DNA of 64,000 bases from Halobacillus_B rhizosphaerae. GTDB taxonomy: Bacteria > Bacillota > Bacilli > Bacillales > Halobacillaceae. The notes beneath the pieces were generated by a model. The model had not been told where the DNA came from, searched no databases, and saw only the letters and a program-made list of their open reading frames with translations. Below are positions 7,775-16,994 of the stretch, in pieces. The stretch spans positions 1 through 64,000 of the forward strand of contig NZ_JAUTWQ010000018.1 of the NCBI RefSeq assembly GCF_046719735.1, in the 5' to 3' direction. The translations under genes and the position numbers were made by a program. Each line of letters opens with the position of its first letter. The first letter of the stretch is position 1.

Positions 7775-8243
7775 TTTCTTTCAAACGCTCGAGGACACCA
7801 TGGATCGCCCGGCTGATTTCTGCGTATCCGGTACACCGGCAAATATTGGACTCCAGCCACTTAGTCACGACCGTTTCATCTGCTTCTGGAACCGTTTGAA
7901 GTAACGCATACCCGTTCATTAGAAATCCTGAAGTGCAGTAGCCGCATTGAAAGGTAAACTCTTCGACGAAAGCTTGCTGAATTAATGTATCGTTCAGTCC
8001 TTCAATGGTTGTTATTTCATGAGGCTCTGCTTCTATCGCAAGCATCAGGCACGATTTCATCGGTGTACCGTCTACTAATACAGTGCAGGCTCCGCAATCG
8101 CCATTTAAGCAGCCCGGTTTGGCACCGGTCAGACCAAGTTTCTCTCGCAGGATGTATAAGAGCGTATCCGCTGGCCGCTCAGTGACTGTTTTCTTTTCTG
8201 CATTCACAGAGAGCAGAAAGCTGTAGATCGGATCATGCTCCAT
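7770..8243 (-). CDS. pucE: xanthine dehydrogenase iron-sulfur subunit
   Basis: 157 residues, the usual length for the small 2Fe-2S subunit of molybdenum hydroxylases. The N-terminal plant ferredoxin-like cluster is seen as GCLNGDCGACTVLVDGTPMKSC, and the second helical cluster as FQCGYCTSGFLMNGYALL and NICRCTGYAEI. It passes electrons from the molybdenum site to FAD. GGAGGGGG precedes the ATG, and the gene overlaps the FAD subunit by 11 bases. It is the last gene of the purine catabolic operon. Confidence 0.9.
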   Translation of the reverse strand: MEHDPIYSFLLSVNAEKKTVTERPADTLLYILREKLGLTGAKPGCLNGDCGACTVLVDGTPMKSCLMLAIEAEPHEITTIEGLNDTLIQQAFVEEFTFQCGYCTSGFLMNGYALLQTVPEADETVVTKWLESNICRCTGYAEISRAIHGVLERLKEK

Positions 8244-9081
8244 TCGGTTCCCCCTCCAACTGCTGGAGTGCGTCCAGCACCATATTTCTCAAGGTAAACA
8301 AGCGATAATCGGCAGAGCCTTCTACGTCTGATAAAACGGGCGAAGGGACGAAAGTTAATGCGTTTTCCACTCGTTCTAAAGCCGATAGCTGAGATTCGTT
8401 TAGTGCTCTCTCCATATTCAGAGAACGGAAGGGGAAGGGGCATAACCCGCTGATCGCCATTCGGATTTTTTGCTCCTTTTTCACCGCGGCTAACGTAATC
8501 AGCGGATACCCCGTATCCCACTGCTGCCTTCTCTTTTTACAATAATAAGGCAGGTCCAAATCAGCTTTATTGATGATCATCGTATACAGCCACTCTCCAT
8601 CATTTAGGTGAATTTCGTTGTGAAAAATTTTTTTGAATGGATGGATGGCCATTCCCTCTGGACCCGCCACACCTGCCGAGCAATCCACTAGCAAGAAAGG
8701 CAGGACAGCTTCCCGGTAAAATATCTGACCGCAGATATTGCCGGCTAAGGTAATCTTATTCCTGGCCGTTCGATCAGCGATCTCGCTTACAGCATGACTT
8801 AATAATGGATAAGCGTCTGCTTCCTCAATGGCCGTTAAGGTCGCCCCAGCCCCCAGCACAAGGTAATCGTGCTGAGAGGTGGTGATGGAAGTATAGTCAG
8901 GAATCCCTTTTAAATCGATCACGATATCAGTGGACATGAGCCCGATCCGGCCAAGCGTCAACAGTTCGGTCCCCCCTGACATGTAGCAGGGGTTCCTGCC
9001 ATCCTGCACCCCATTTTGATATTGCTTTACGGCTTCTTCTGCCGTTCTCGGCTTATGATAGTCAAAGTTAAAGGGAAGCAC
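8233..9081 (-). CDS. pucC: xanthine dehydrogenase FAD-binding subunit
   Basis: 282 residues of the CoxM/XdhB family. FAD-binding motifs are visible as YMSGGTELLTLGR (the GGT loop) and KITLAGNICGQIFYREAVLPFLLVD, with the C-terminal CO-dehydrogenase flavoprotein domain after about residue 175. The GTG start at 9081 has GGAGGG five bases upstream and overlaps the end of the large subunit by 14 bases, so the two are translationally coupled. It takes electrons from the iron-sulfur subunit and reduces NAD+ or another acceptor. The gene itself looks intact although the large subunit upstream is interrupted. Confidence 0.87.
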   Translation of the reverse strand: MLPFNFDYHKPRTAEEAVKQYQNGVQDGRNPCYMSGGTELLTLGRIGLMSTDIVIDLKGIPDYTSITTSQHDYLVLGAGATLTAIEEADAYPLLSHAVSEIADRTARNKITLAGNICGQIFYREAVLPFLLVDCSAGVAGPEGMAIHPFKKIFHNEIHLNDGEWLYTMIINKADLDLPYYCKKRRQQWDTGYPLITLAAVKKEQKIRMAISGLCPFPFRSLNMERALNESQLSALERVENALTFVPSPVLSDVEGSADYRLFTLRNMVLDALQQLEGEPNGA

Positions 9082-11398
9082 GCTTTCCCTCCTTTTTTAC
9101 ACGCCATAATTCCTCGGGTACAAGCGGTAACCGCTGCAATTGTCGCCCGATTGCCGTAGATAAACTATTTCCTAACGCGGCAGGCATCCCCAGCAGTCCG
9201 TGTTCTCCTGCACCTCTTGCCCCATAGGGAGCTGCCTGATGAGGCGTTTCAATAAAATCCACCACATAGTTCGGCTGCTCACCATAACGGAGCGGCCGAT
9301 AGGTTCTTAACTGAGGATTTAACACGCGCCCGTACTCATCGAATACAAAGGTTTCCCTCCCTCCGAAGGCAATGCCCATGCTCATCGCCCCCATGATCTG
9401 TCCTAAAGCGGCTTTGCGATTTAAAACACGTCCAATGTCAACCACCGTATAAGCTGTGATTATGCGATAAGTAAGATCCCTGGTATCAAGCTCCAGCTCG
9501 ATTCCTTGAGCGCCAACCGACCATTCCGGCCCTGGCTTTCCTGCGCCTGTTTCCGGATCTAAATATGTCATTCGGGTTAACGTATAATTTCCGCTCGCGA
9601 TGATTTGACCGCCTACTGTATTTCCGTTTGGATATTTATAGCCATAAGCTATCTCCTTCAACTCAAGACTCACTTCCGGATGTTCACGCAGAAAGACCTT
9701 TCCATATGCCACTTCAATATCCACCGGTTCCGCTCGTAAAATTTCTGAAGCAAGCTATTTAAGTTTCCGTTTCGCATCCTTAGCCGCTTCCACGACCGCT
9801 CTACCTGCCATAAAGGTGGATCTGCTGCCCACTGTTTTCCAATGTTCCGGTGTAGTCTGGGTATCTACGAGCATAAGGACATGGATCTGGCTGATATCCA
9901 TTTTCATTTGTTCCGCCAAAATTTGAGCCAGCACCGTTTTGGTTCCTGTTCCAATCTCCACCACCCCTGACATCAGGTTGATGCTGCCGTCAGAGTTAAA
10001 GGTCAGCAATACGCCGGACGTGGCATCCGTGTCGAAGGTGGACGTTTTCCAAATGCAACTGACTCCTTTCACCCTCAGTGTCCGCTCATTCAGCTGGGTA
10101 ACCCTTCCGTCCTTCCAGTTCATCAAATCTGCTAACCGTTTAATACAGGCGGGAAGATTTCCGACGGTACTTTCGTTTAACCGTACTTGAGTGGGCGTGA
10201 GATCTCCAGGTAGAACCGCATTCTTCAACCGAAGCTCGAGCGGATCCATTTCTAATTGATCAGCAAGCACATCCATCGTGCGCTCAAAGGCAAATAATAC
10301 TTCCGAATGACTGTATCCTCGGTAAGCACCTGCATAAGGATGGTGCGTGTACATGCAATAGGAGTCACACCAAACATGCTCGATTCGGTAAGGACCTGTA
10401 CAATCGACCGCTGCAGCCCGGCTGATATCAACCGCCTTATCAGAATAAGCCCCGCCATCAAATAAAAATTGAATCTCCGCTGCTTTTAACACGCCTTCCT
10501 TTGTCGCTCCTAACTTTACCGTAGCATCGAGGCCGATATGAACAGGGGAGGTAATCATATCCTCCTCCCGGGTATTAAACAGTTTAACTGGACGACCACC
10601 GGCTGCTTTCGATGCTAAATAAGCAATGATCTCTAATTGGACAGACGCTTTTCCCCCGTAAGCTCCGCCAACTAAGGGTGTCTTCACAATCACTTTTCCA
10701 GGCTCAATCCCGAAATACCACTTCATTAATTTCTTTATGGCAAAAGGAGCCTGACTGCTGGTCGTGATGACTACCGTTCCGTCCGCGCGAATTTCCACGA
10801 TCGAGCAGCGGGTTTCCATCGCTGCGTGATCCGACGGAGTAAAGGTAATCTGGAACTCCGCAGTGACCTCACTTTCCTTGAACCCTTGATCCCGATCTCC
10901 TTTTCTGATTTTGGTAAGATTGGCAATATTAGTATCCGAAACCGGATAGACGTGCCCTTGTTTTTCATAGCTGGCCAGGTCCTCATGCACGAGACGCGAA
11001 GGGTGTTGAAAAGCATCCCGGGGAGAGTTCACGACAGGAAGCGGCTCATAGGAAACCAGGATAGCATCGGCTGCTCGTTTCGCTATAATTGGGTTTTCTG
11101 CCACGACTACGGCCACCGGCTCCCCGTGATAGCGCACGGTTTGGTAGGCGATCGGTGACCGGTCTTTAATTTCCTCTCCGACAAGCGGAAAAGGTTCATT
11201 TCCTAAGATCGCAACCACACCAGGAATGCTCCACGCCGCTGAAAAATCCATTGACGTGATGGCCGCATGTGCATACGGACTGGTTACCATTTTGGCATGC
11301 AGCTCACCGGTATCTTGAAAATCATTCGTGTACTTAGCTTTGCCTGTTACCTTTTCCAGTGCTTCCTTGCGAATCACACTCTTCCCGATATACTCCAC
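9068..11398 (-). pseudogene. pucD: xanthine dehydrogenase molybdenum subunit, interrupted by an in-frame TAG
   Basis: Read through, the frame is 776 codons, close to the usual length of the large subunit. Expected elements appear in order: VEYIGKSVIRKEALEKVTGKAKY, the HGEPVAVVVAE region, the cofactor region QAPFAIKKLMKWYF and VGGAYGGKA, AYRGYSHSE, GVVEIGTGTKT, and APYGARGAGEHG with the catalytic Glu near the end. At 9757-9755 a single TAG follows AKDAKRKLK; the same frame goes on as LASEILRAEPVDIEVAYGK without any shift, so a CAG, AAG or similar codon has become amber. The truncated product would lack the catalytic Glu. A restart at the GTG at 9724 has no clear ribosome binding site. The start chosen is GTG at 11398, just after pucB; the longer frame to 11458 lies inside pucB. 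Either a true nonsense mutation or one base of sequencing error. Confidence 0.8.
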
Positions 11399-11402
11399 TT
11401 GA

Positions 11403-12026
11403 TCACTTCTTCCCTGTCTTTCTTGTGCATCCTGAATACTGTGCGAAGGTGTCCACATCGTAAAAAAACGGCGGATCCTGAGGGATGATTTTGCCTTTAT
11501 GTACCAAGTCTTTTCGCAGAATGCCCCGAGCTCCCTGGTCTCCTGTTAACTGATGGAGATAAGGAAAGCAGGATCCTGAAATCAGAAGCGGCGGCATAGG
11601 GACGCCATTATTTCCAGCCGCTATATAAGCAGCCGTTTCTCTTTCAGCGGCATAGGCATCAATTAAATGATTGATAAAGACCGTAGAAATGAAAGGCTGG
11701 TCCGCAAGTAGAATTATCACGGCATCGCCTCCCTCTTCGACCGCCCGGATCACACCGCTTTTCAGCGAGAAGGACTGTCCCTGACTTGCGTGCTCACATA
11801 CAACAGGACTCCATTGAGAGCGGAAAGAATCGCAGAAAAATGAGGAGTCCAACCATCCGAATGTCTCCCCTCGGCGCACGACTACCAGCGTATGATCCAG
11901 CTTAGAACGCAAAGCTTTCTTTAAAGCAATACTTCCTAATGGCTCATGATTGAATGGCAAATAACGCTTATCGAACCCCATCCGGCTGCTTCTTCCTGCG
12001 GCAAGGTAAATTCCGATCATTTTCAT
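11403..12026 (-). CDS. pucB: MobA-like molybdenum cofactor nucleotidyltransferase (PucB type)
   Basis: 207 residues. The N-terminal LAAGRSSRMGFDKRYLPF is the nucleotide-binding signature of the MobA/MocA family, which links CMP or GMP to molybdopterin, and LLADQPFIS is the metal/nucleotide loop. In B. subtilis PucB matures the cofactor for xanthine dehydrogenase. The ATG at 12026 overlaps the stop of pucA in ATGA, so the two are coupled; a longer frame reaching 12362 is only an extension inside pucA. It ends five bases before the pucD GTG. Confidence 0.85.
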   Translation of the reverse strand: MKMIGIYLAAGRSSRMGFDKRYLPFNHEPLGSIALKKALRSKLDHTLVVVRRGETFGWLDSSFFCDSFRSQWSPVVCEHASQGQSFSLKSGVIRAVEEGGDAVIILLADQPFISTVFINHLIDAYAAERETAAYIAAGNNGVPMPPLLISGSCFPYLHQLTGDQGARGILRKDLVHKGKIIPQDPPFFYDVDTFAQYSGCTRKTGKK

Positions 12027-13048
12027 GCCTGTGCCTTCCGTATCCTCTGGATCATCTCGCCCACAATACTGACGGCAATCTCCTCCGGCCCGGCCGCTCC
12101 AATAGAAAGTCCAATGGGAGAATGAATAGCGGGTGGAACGTTTTCCATTCCTAATAATCGTTCGGTGCGGTTTCTCGGTCCTAGTACACCAAGATAGAAT
12201 AGCTTTTTCTTTTGCAGCTCTTGAAGAATGAGCTGATCCTTTTGATATTGATGCGTCATCACAACGGCGAAATCCTTTTCTGTAAAGGATAACTTGGGTA
12301 TCGCTTCTGCCGGCATCTCCACGAGCAGCTGCGCAGCATCGGGAAAATAATCCCTTGCGCATAACCCCGGCCGCCAGTCGATGACCGACACACCAAACCC
12401 CACGCGTGCCGCTAATGAAACTAGCGGCCGTGCATCTTCACCGGCTCCAAATACATACACATGCGGCCGGGGAACGACCGGGTGAACAAAATACAGATCA
12501 GTGGAATTTCCTGCTGAGACGAGCCCTTTTTTAAATGGATAATTGTTCATTGTTTCCTTGAAATCATCTAAATTCCAATCAGGATAATCATCACCAAATA
12601 CTGAACCATCCTCCACAACATACATCTCTTCACGGGGAACCAGTTCCCGGGTGAAGCGTTTGACTCGCGTTACCGTTTGTTTCTTGTCTAAGCAGTTCTT
12701 CAGCGTTAATAAATGCTGCAAAGTCTTGCCGATTACCGGCTCTAATAACAGCGTGATTACTCCGATGCAGCCTGCTCCTTGCCCCCAGGACAAATCATCT
12801 TCATCCCTCATGTCGTAGCGGACGGTACAGGATTCTCCGCTCGCCCAGACTAGTCCTGCCCTGGCGGTAAGGTCTTCTTCCAAGCATCCTGCCGTTAACA
12901 TTCCTACTCTTGATTGATTTGCTCTTAATAACATCGCTGCTCCCGCCTTCTTATAAGCCGATCCTTCCACTTTAATAACCGTAGCAAGGACCATTGGATT
13001 TTGGCAGGAGGGAGTGATTGCTTCTAAAACGGGATACATATCATCCAT
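12023..13048 (-). CDS. pucA: XdhC/CoxI-family molybdenum cofactor insertion/sulfuration protein
   Basis: 341 residues. The N-terminal XdhC domain shows GSAYKKAGAAMLL, GMLTAGCLEEDL and WGQGAGCIGVI; the C-terminal Rossmann domain shows HVYVFGAGEDARPLVSLAARVGF and MTHQYQKDQLIL...FYLGVLGPRNRTERLL. XdhC proteins bind the molybdenum cofactor and help its sulfuration and insertion into xanthine dehydrogenase. GAGGG lies before the ATG. First gene of the purine catabolic operon pucA-B-D-C-E; control by a PucR-type activator would be expected but I see no convincing PucR box. Confidence 0.87.
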   Translation of the reverse strand: MDDMYPVLEAITPSCQNPMVLATVIKVEGSAYKKAGAAMLLRANQSRVGMLTAGCLEEDLTARAGLVWASGESCTVRYDMRDEDDLSWGQGAGCIGVITLLLEPVIGKTLQHLLTLKNCLDKKQTVTRVKRFTRELVPREEMYVVEDGSVFGDDYPDWNLDDFKETMNNYPFKKGLVSAGNSTDLYFVHPVVPRPHVYVFGAGEDARPLVSLAARVGFGVSVIDWRPGLCARDYFPDAAQLLVEMPAEAIPKLSFTEKDFAVVMTHQYQKDQLILQELQKKKLFYLGVLGPRNRTERLLGMENVPPAIHSPIGLSIGAAGPEEIAVSIVGEMIQRIRKAQA

Positions 13049-13433
13049 TTGTTTCCCTCACTTTAACTAGTCCATCCACATCTCTATATGGTTATTCACC
13101 ACCAGCTTAAGTTATTTTAGATTTTTAATACCTTAATTGTTTTTATATAGAAAGCATCTCTTTACACATGATCACTGCATTAAAGGTGCACAATCTTACT
13201 AAGATGAGCACAATAAATTGCAGACAAAAAGTGCATTGATTCTGGAGAAAATACTGATACAGATGAAATTTAATATCAAAGCTTCTCCCTTGCTTCTCAA
13301 GTGTTTAATAATTAAAACCAAGATGAATAGTCTGAATATTCATTGGTTTATTAGTTAAATTACCAAAAATAAGGTAAAATAGGTAATAAGCAATGTGACC
13401 GTAGCATTATCAATAAAGAAAGAGGTGTAGTTG
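13049..13433. other. intergenic region between pucA and the nuclease gene
   Basis: An AT-rich 385-base gap between divergent genes. It must contain both promoters, but no pair of boxes is convincing. Near the nuclease gene there is a small dyad TTACC-(N8)-GGTAA at about 13360-13377 and a possible -10 TAAAAT at 13375. TGCA-containing words recur (GTGCA, TTGCA), without clear periodicity. Nothing coding is supported. Confidence 0.4.
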
Positions 13434-14954
13434 ATGAAAATGGAAGAAGTACTTCCTAAGATGTCAAAACTTTATTTGTCCAGAATAGTTGATAGTTTTT
13501 TGAAAGATGTAAGACTTAAAAGTGAAGAAGAAATGAGAGAGGTCATCCTTAAAAATATCGATGAATTTCAAAATAGCGATAGAGTAAAATTAAATCTAGA
13601 TTTTTTGGAAGCTGATCGAGATATTGCATTAGTTAATGAAATGATCCTAATGTCATTGATGGAAAACGAGGGATATACACTTTCTGAAAATGAATTATTC
13701 GCTTGTGTAGAGGACCTTGAAAAACAGATCCTAAAGGAAAGTGAGGATGAAGAGTTTATAAAAACTTCGATTCCTGAAGAAGCACTTAGGATTTATACTG
13801 CTGTTCTTGTGGCGGCATGGAAGAAGGATGATTCGCTTAACGCTCATGAGATCAACATGCTAAATGTATTAAAAACTGAATTAGGACTTAGTAATCGAGA
13901 TCACTATCTTATAGAAAGCAAGGTAGGAAGGTTTCCTCAAAAAGGAAATAAATTACATAGTTTAAGACAAGTAGAGAAATCATTGAAGGATTTACAGTCC
14001 AGAGGAATCATTTTACGTTTTAAAGATAATGAAGCGTATTACATTATTCCACATGAAATAGCTAGAGTAGTAAGGTACGAGTTAGGCAGTGAGCTACGAA
14101 AGGAAACTTATCTCAGCTTACTAACTGACTTAAATGTTGCCCAATTAAAAAGTATTCTCTCCCCTTTAGGTCTTAGCATGAGCGGTACTAAGAATTCCTT
14201 AATTGACAGGATTATTAAACATAACATTCTCCCTACCAGCGCTCTTAACTTCTTAAGCAACACTGAGTTAAAAGAAGTACTACGAAATTTAGATGGTGCC
14301 AAAATAAGTGGAACTAAGGAAGAGAAGATTAAGAATATCATTGATTACTATGAGAATTTAGCTTCAATCTCTGATTCTGACCCTACAGATTCCAGGTCTC
14401 GCCTTTATGACTTTTATGAAGAACTAGCAAGCAGGAATTATAAATCGCTAAGAATTAATAAAATAATTGATAAAGATCTTGACGTAGAACACAAATTCGA
14501 AGAAGCCACTCAATATATCTTTGAAAAGAAGTTCGGGATAGATTTAGTTGACATGAAGGGGTCTAAACATGCGGATGGGAAATTACAATACAATCAAAAA
14601 GAAGTAATTCTTTGGGATAATAAAAGTGTAGAAAACCCTTATAATTTTCCAGATAGTCATTTTGACCAGTTCCTGGGTTATATCAGAACAGAACCTATGC
14701 GGGTCACGCTATTTCTTATTATTACTTCCGATTATACGAATGAATCTATATCCAAAGCTCAGAAGTTAAAAGCTTTCTCTGAAGAAGATACGGATATCGC
14801 CTTAATAAGTGCAGAGGATTTAAAATATATAGCTGAGTCCTGGAAGGAGTTTTCTGGTCAAAAAGAGCCTGAATTTAACTTGCAAGTATTTAACTTGACT
14901 GGCGAATTAACCAGAAACATATTAACCAATAGAATGGAATGGGCCATTCAATAG
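13434..14954 (+). CDS. TerB-like/SAP/SAP/FokI-like nuclease, stand-alone; candidate defence or DNA-repair effector
   Basis: 506 residues. Domains by eye: helical N-terminus (1-110), a TerB-like helical segment (about 115-165, VAAWKKDDSLNAHEINMLNV), a probable winged helix (173-220), two SAP-like DNA-binding motifs (about 229-263 and 274-305, each with a LSPLGLSMSGTK / LDGAKISGTKEE core), and a C-terminal PD-(D/E)xK nuclease (350-475). In the last, ADG (Asp381) and WDNK (Asp395, Lys397) line up with the PDG and VDTK motifs of FokI's cleavage domain, followed by DQFLGYI and FLIITSDY as in that fold. The ATG at 13434 is six bases after AGAGGTG; the TTG at 13431 is too close. The gene is AT-rich, has its own terminator and no methyltransferase nearby, which argues against a classical restriction system. 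Domain calls are from pattern recognition, function is inference. Confidence 0.72.
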   Translation: MKMEEVLPKMSKLYLSRIVDSFLKDVRLKSEEEMREVILKNIDEFQNSDRVKLNLDFLEADRDIALVNEMILMSLMENEGYTLSENELFACVEDLEKQILKESEDEEFIKTSIPEEALRIYTAVLVAAWKKDDSLNAHEINMLNVLKTELGLSNRDHYLIESKVGRFPQKGNKLHSLRQVEKSLKDLQSRGIILRFKDNEAYYIIPHEIARVVRYELGSELRKETYLSLLTDLNVAQLKSILSPLGLSMSGTKNSLIDRIIKHNILPTSALNFLSNTELKEVLRNLDGAKISGTKEEKIKNIIDYYENLASISDSDPTDSRSRLYDFYEELASRNYKSLRINKIIDKDLDVEHKFEEATQYIFEKKFGIDLVDMKGSKHADGKLQYNQKEVILWDNKSVENPYNFPDSHFDQFLGYIRTEPMRVTLFLIITSDYTNESISKAQKLKAFSEEDTDIALISAEDLKYIAESWKEFSGQKEPEFNLQVFNLTGELTRNILTNRMEWAIQ

Positions 14955-14956
14955 AA

Positions 14957-14993
14957 AAACCCGAGGCACACAGTCCGCGTGTACCTCGGGTTT
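14957..14993 (+). terminator. terminator of the SAP/FokI-like nuclease gene
   Basis: AAACCCGAGG...CCTCGGGTTT hairpin with an additional inner CACAC/GTGT pairing, immediately after the stop codon. It may also work on the - strand for the 400-residue gene. Confidence 0.8.
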
Positions 14994-15004
14994 CTATATT
15001 TAGC

Positions 15005-16207
15005 TTATAGAGTAAGCTCGCCTAAATTGTTTAAATTTGATTCCTTTTTATTCCCACCATCTGTCTCAATCATCCCTTTATTAACACGGAGAACCTTTTG
15101 CAGACTGCCTTTTAGTGAAGTCTGCGGCACGATCACTTCTTCCAGGTTATCCAGAGCAGCAATCTGCGTTTCCACTATTTTAGGCTGAACATCTTCCGCG
15201 AACCTCAGCTGACCGTCTACTATAAAATGTGCGGGCTGCTCGAGGGCTTTAAGCTGATCGTTGGTCCAAAGTTCTTCGTCTTCGATATAAATGAAGGAAT
15301 GCTGATAGGAGAGCACCTCGGTTTCCAGCAGTGGCGCACATTCATAAATGAGGTCCTCCACATCTTCATGACAGACGATGATCGAATGAGAGTGGATCGA
15401 ATGAAGGGCTTCAGATAGGGCTTCTCTCGTAACATCGGCGTCGATCAAGACGGGGGCAGTCGTATACAGCTTGCCTCCTCGGAAGCGGCGGATCGATCTG
15501 CTGTTCAAACGGAGCGTCTGCTCGATCACTTGATAGCCATCAGGAATCACTTCTATTTGGCTGCCGATCAATGATCCTGCTTTTTGGTGAAAGTAGGGTT
15601 CTTGACTTTCATACAGCGAAAGCACTCCTTTCACGTCTAAACGGTACAATTTATCTTTCAATAATTCCATATCCAGATCTGGCGCGAAACGGACCATCCC
15701 TTTGGCGACTAAATAGATTGGTTTCGCTGCGGTTTTAAGAAAAGCATTCGTTAAGCGGAACTCTCCTTTTTCGAAGCGGAATTGAGCCCCTTCATACGTT
15801 TTTAATTCTGTGGTACCTTCCGAGATGAAACCGGCGGCTGCACCTGCTAGATGAGCAGGCGTGTACACCTGACCGTTCACTCGCAATTGAAGCTGCGATT
15901 GTTTCAGCTGTTCCGCTGTTACTTCTTCATCAATCACAACGTCATTGGTGGCAAATAATTTTAACGGCTCCGTAATGGATTTCAAGTAGTCCGCATCGAC
16001 AAATAACGTCCCCTTTGTAAAATGGTATCCATCGGGGATCTCCTGACAACTTCCAATATTACCCGCATTCAATAACGGTAACAAGTGAGCCGTTTCCTTA
16101 CGGTAATAGACCGTACCAATATTATTCACTCGTTCGATCGCCTTCACACTTTCCTCTGTTGCATGCATTAAATTTAACCTTCCAATATTGCCAATTCGTT
16201 GTTTCAT
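15005..16207 (-). CDS. 400-residue protein of unknown function paired with an ECF-like sigma factor
   Basis: No recognised family. There is no signal peptide or membrane segment. The sequence is built from recurring short beta-rich units such as IGTVYYRKETAHLLPLL, LRVNGQVYTPAHLA, YLVAKGMVRFAPDL, IEQTLRLNSRSIRRF, HFIVDGQLRFAEDV, spaced about 45-70 residues apart, suggesting a repetitive beta-solenoid or bactofilin-like fold (inference). The last 30 residues are polar and Asn-rich. Its ATG overlaps the sigma factor stop in ATGA, so the two are made together. It could be the sigma factor's partner or regulator, or a structural protein. Confidence 0.7.
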   Translation of the reverse strand: MKQRIGNIGRLNLMHATEESVKAIERVNNIGTVYYRKETAHLLPLLNAGNIGSCQEIPDGYHFTKGTLFVDADYLKSITEPLKLFATNDVVIDEEVTAEQLKQSQLQLRVNGQVYTPAHLAGAAAGFISEGTTELKTYEGAQFRFEKGEFRLTNAFLKTAAKPIYLVAKGMVRFAPDLDMELLKDKLYRLDVKGVLSLYESQEPYFHQKAGSLIGSQIEVIPDGYQVIEQTLRLNSRSIRRFRGGKLYTTAPVLIDADVTREALSEALHSIHSHSIIVCHEDVEDLIYECAPLLETEVLSYQHSFIYIEDEELWTNDQLKALEQPAHFIVDGQLRFAEDVQPKIVETQIAALDNLEEVIVPQTSLKGSLQKVLRVNKGMIETDGGNKKESNLNNLGELTL

Positions 16208-16671
16208 CGTTTCTCCTCCTCCAAGTATTTTCGTAATTGCTTGATCGAAAGCTGAAGCTTGAACCGAATCGTCGAAGCCGGCAGCCCGAGCTGTTCCCCG
16301 ATTTCTTTACTGGATAGTCCGACCCAGTACCGCTTAAAGACGATATCACTCAGTTCTTCTGATAAATGGGACAACAGCTCGGTCATCTCAAGATGCTGGT
16401 AAGGAAAATCGTGAACGGGGAGGTCCATCTTTTCCTCCCATTGGGATAAGCGCTGATCCTTTCTACGCAGATCGATCAGTTTATTCTTCATCACTCGATA
16501 AAACCAGGCCTTCTGTTTGTGACGGGGAAGGTCGAGAAGCTCGTCTTCCTTTAATGACTTTTCCCAGGCATCCTGGACCAGGTCCTTGCCTTCCTGTTCA
16601 TGGCGGGCAATCGAGTAAGCGAAGCGATCCACATCCTGCTTTAACGATTCATATAGATCACTCACTTCCAT
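16204..16671 (-). CDS. ECF-like RNA polymerase sigma-70 family factor
   Basis: 155 residues from the ATG at 16671, which follows a GGTGG box; the frame runs further upstream into a palindromic repeat but that part is not coding. Region 2 is seen as DVDRFAYSIARHEQEGKDLVQDAWEKSL...AWFYRVMKNKLIDLRRK, region 4 as LSDIVFKRYWVGLSSKEIGEQLGLPASTIRFKLQLSIKQLRKYL. Region 3 is absent, as in ECF sigma factors. No anti-sigma factor gene is recognisable next to it; the coupled 400-residue protein at 15005 is the only candidate partner. Confidence 0.85.
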   Translation of the reverse strand: MEVSDLYESLKQDVDRFAYSIARHEQEGKDLVQDAWEKSLKEDELLDLPRHKQKAWFYRVMKNKLIDLRRKDQRLSQWEEKMDLPVHDFPYQHLEMTELLSHLSEELSDIVFKRYWVGLSSKEIGEQLGLPASTIRFKLQLSIKQLRKYLEEEKR

Positions 16672-16713
16672 TTCTACCACCCACTTTTCAAATTTAGGAT
16701 CGGTTCCTTCTAC

Positions 16714-16832
16714 GGGTTTCGGGAAACACCTCGCTTTCCGCGGGCGTACGCTGAGTCTCCTCAGCCCTTCAGGCTTGCGGGGCCTCACCTGTTACTCATC
16801 TCCCACAGGAGTCTCGGCGTTTCCCGAAACCC
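16714..16832. repeat. 119-bp palindrome-ended intergenic repeat (MITE-like)
   Basis: Perfect 14-base terminal inverted repeats, GGGTTTCGGGAAAC at 16714-16727 and its complement at 16819-16832, enclose a GC-rich core with CTCGCTTTCCGCGGGCG, CTGAGTCTCCTCAG and CTCCCACAGGAGTCTCGGCG. From memory, sequences built on CTCGCTTTCCGCGGG...GCGGGG.CTCACCTG...CAGGAGTCTCG recur between genes in Bacillaceae genomes. The core can fold into further stems. It lies directly upstream of the sigma factor gene and could affect its expression. Confidence 0.75.
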
Positions 16833-16994
16833 TAGACGATTAAAAGAATGAAACCATCTAGAAAAAAAGACAACGTCTCACGAATAGACCTGTAACTGGC
16901 TTTGATCCAAGCTGCTTCTTTTAAGCTCTTCCTTTAGATAACGATTCATACGGGGAAAGTGATGGGAGAAATTTATTTTTTTTAAAAAGAATGC

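Noticed and set aside
11403..12362. 319-codon form of pucB
   Set aside because: The extra N-terminus lies within pucA in another frame; the ATG at 12026 overlapping the pucA stop starts the recognisable MobA-like domain.
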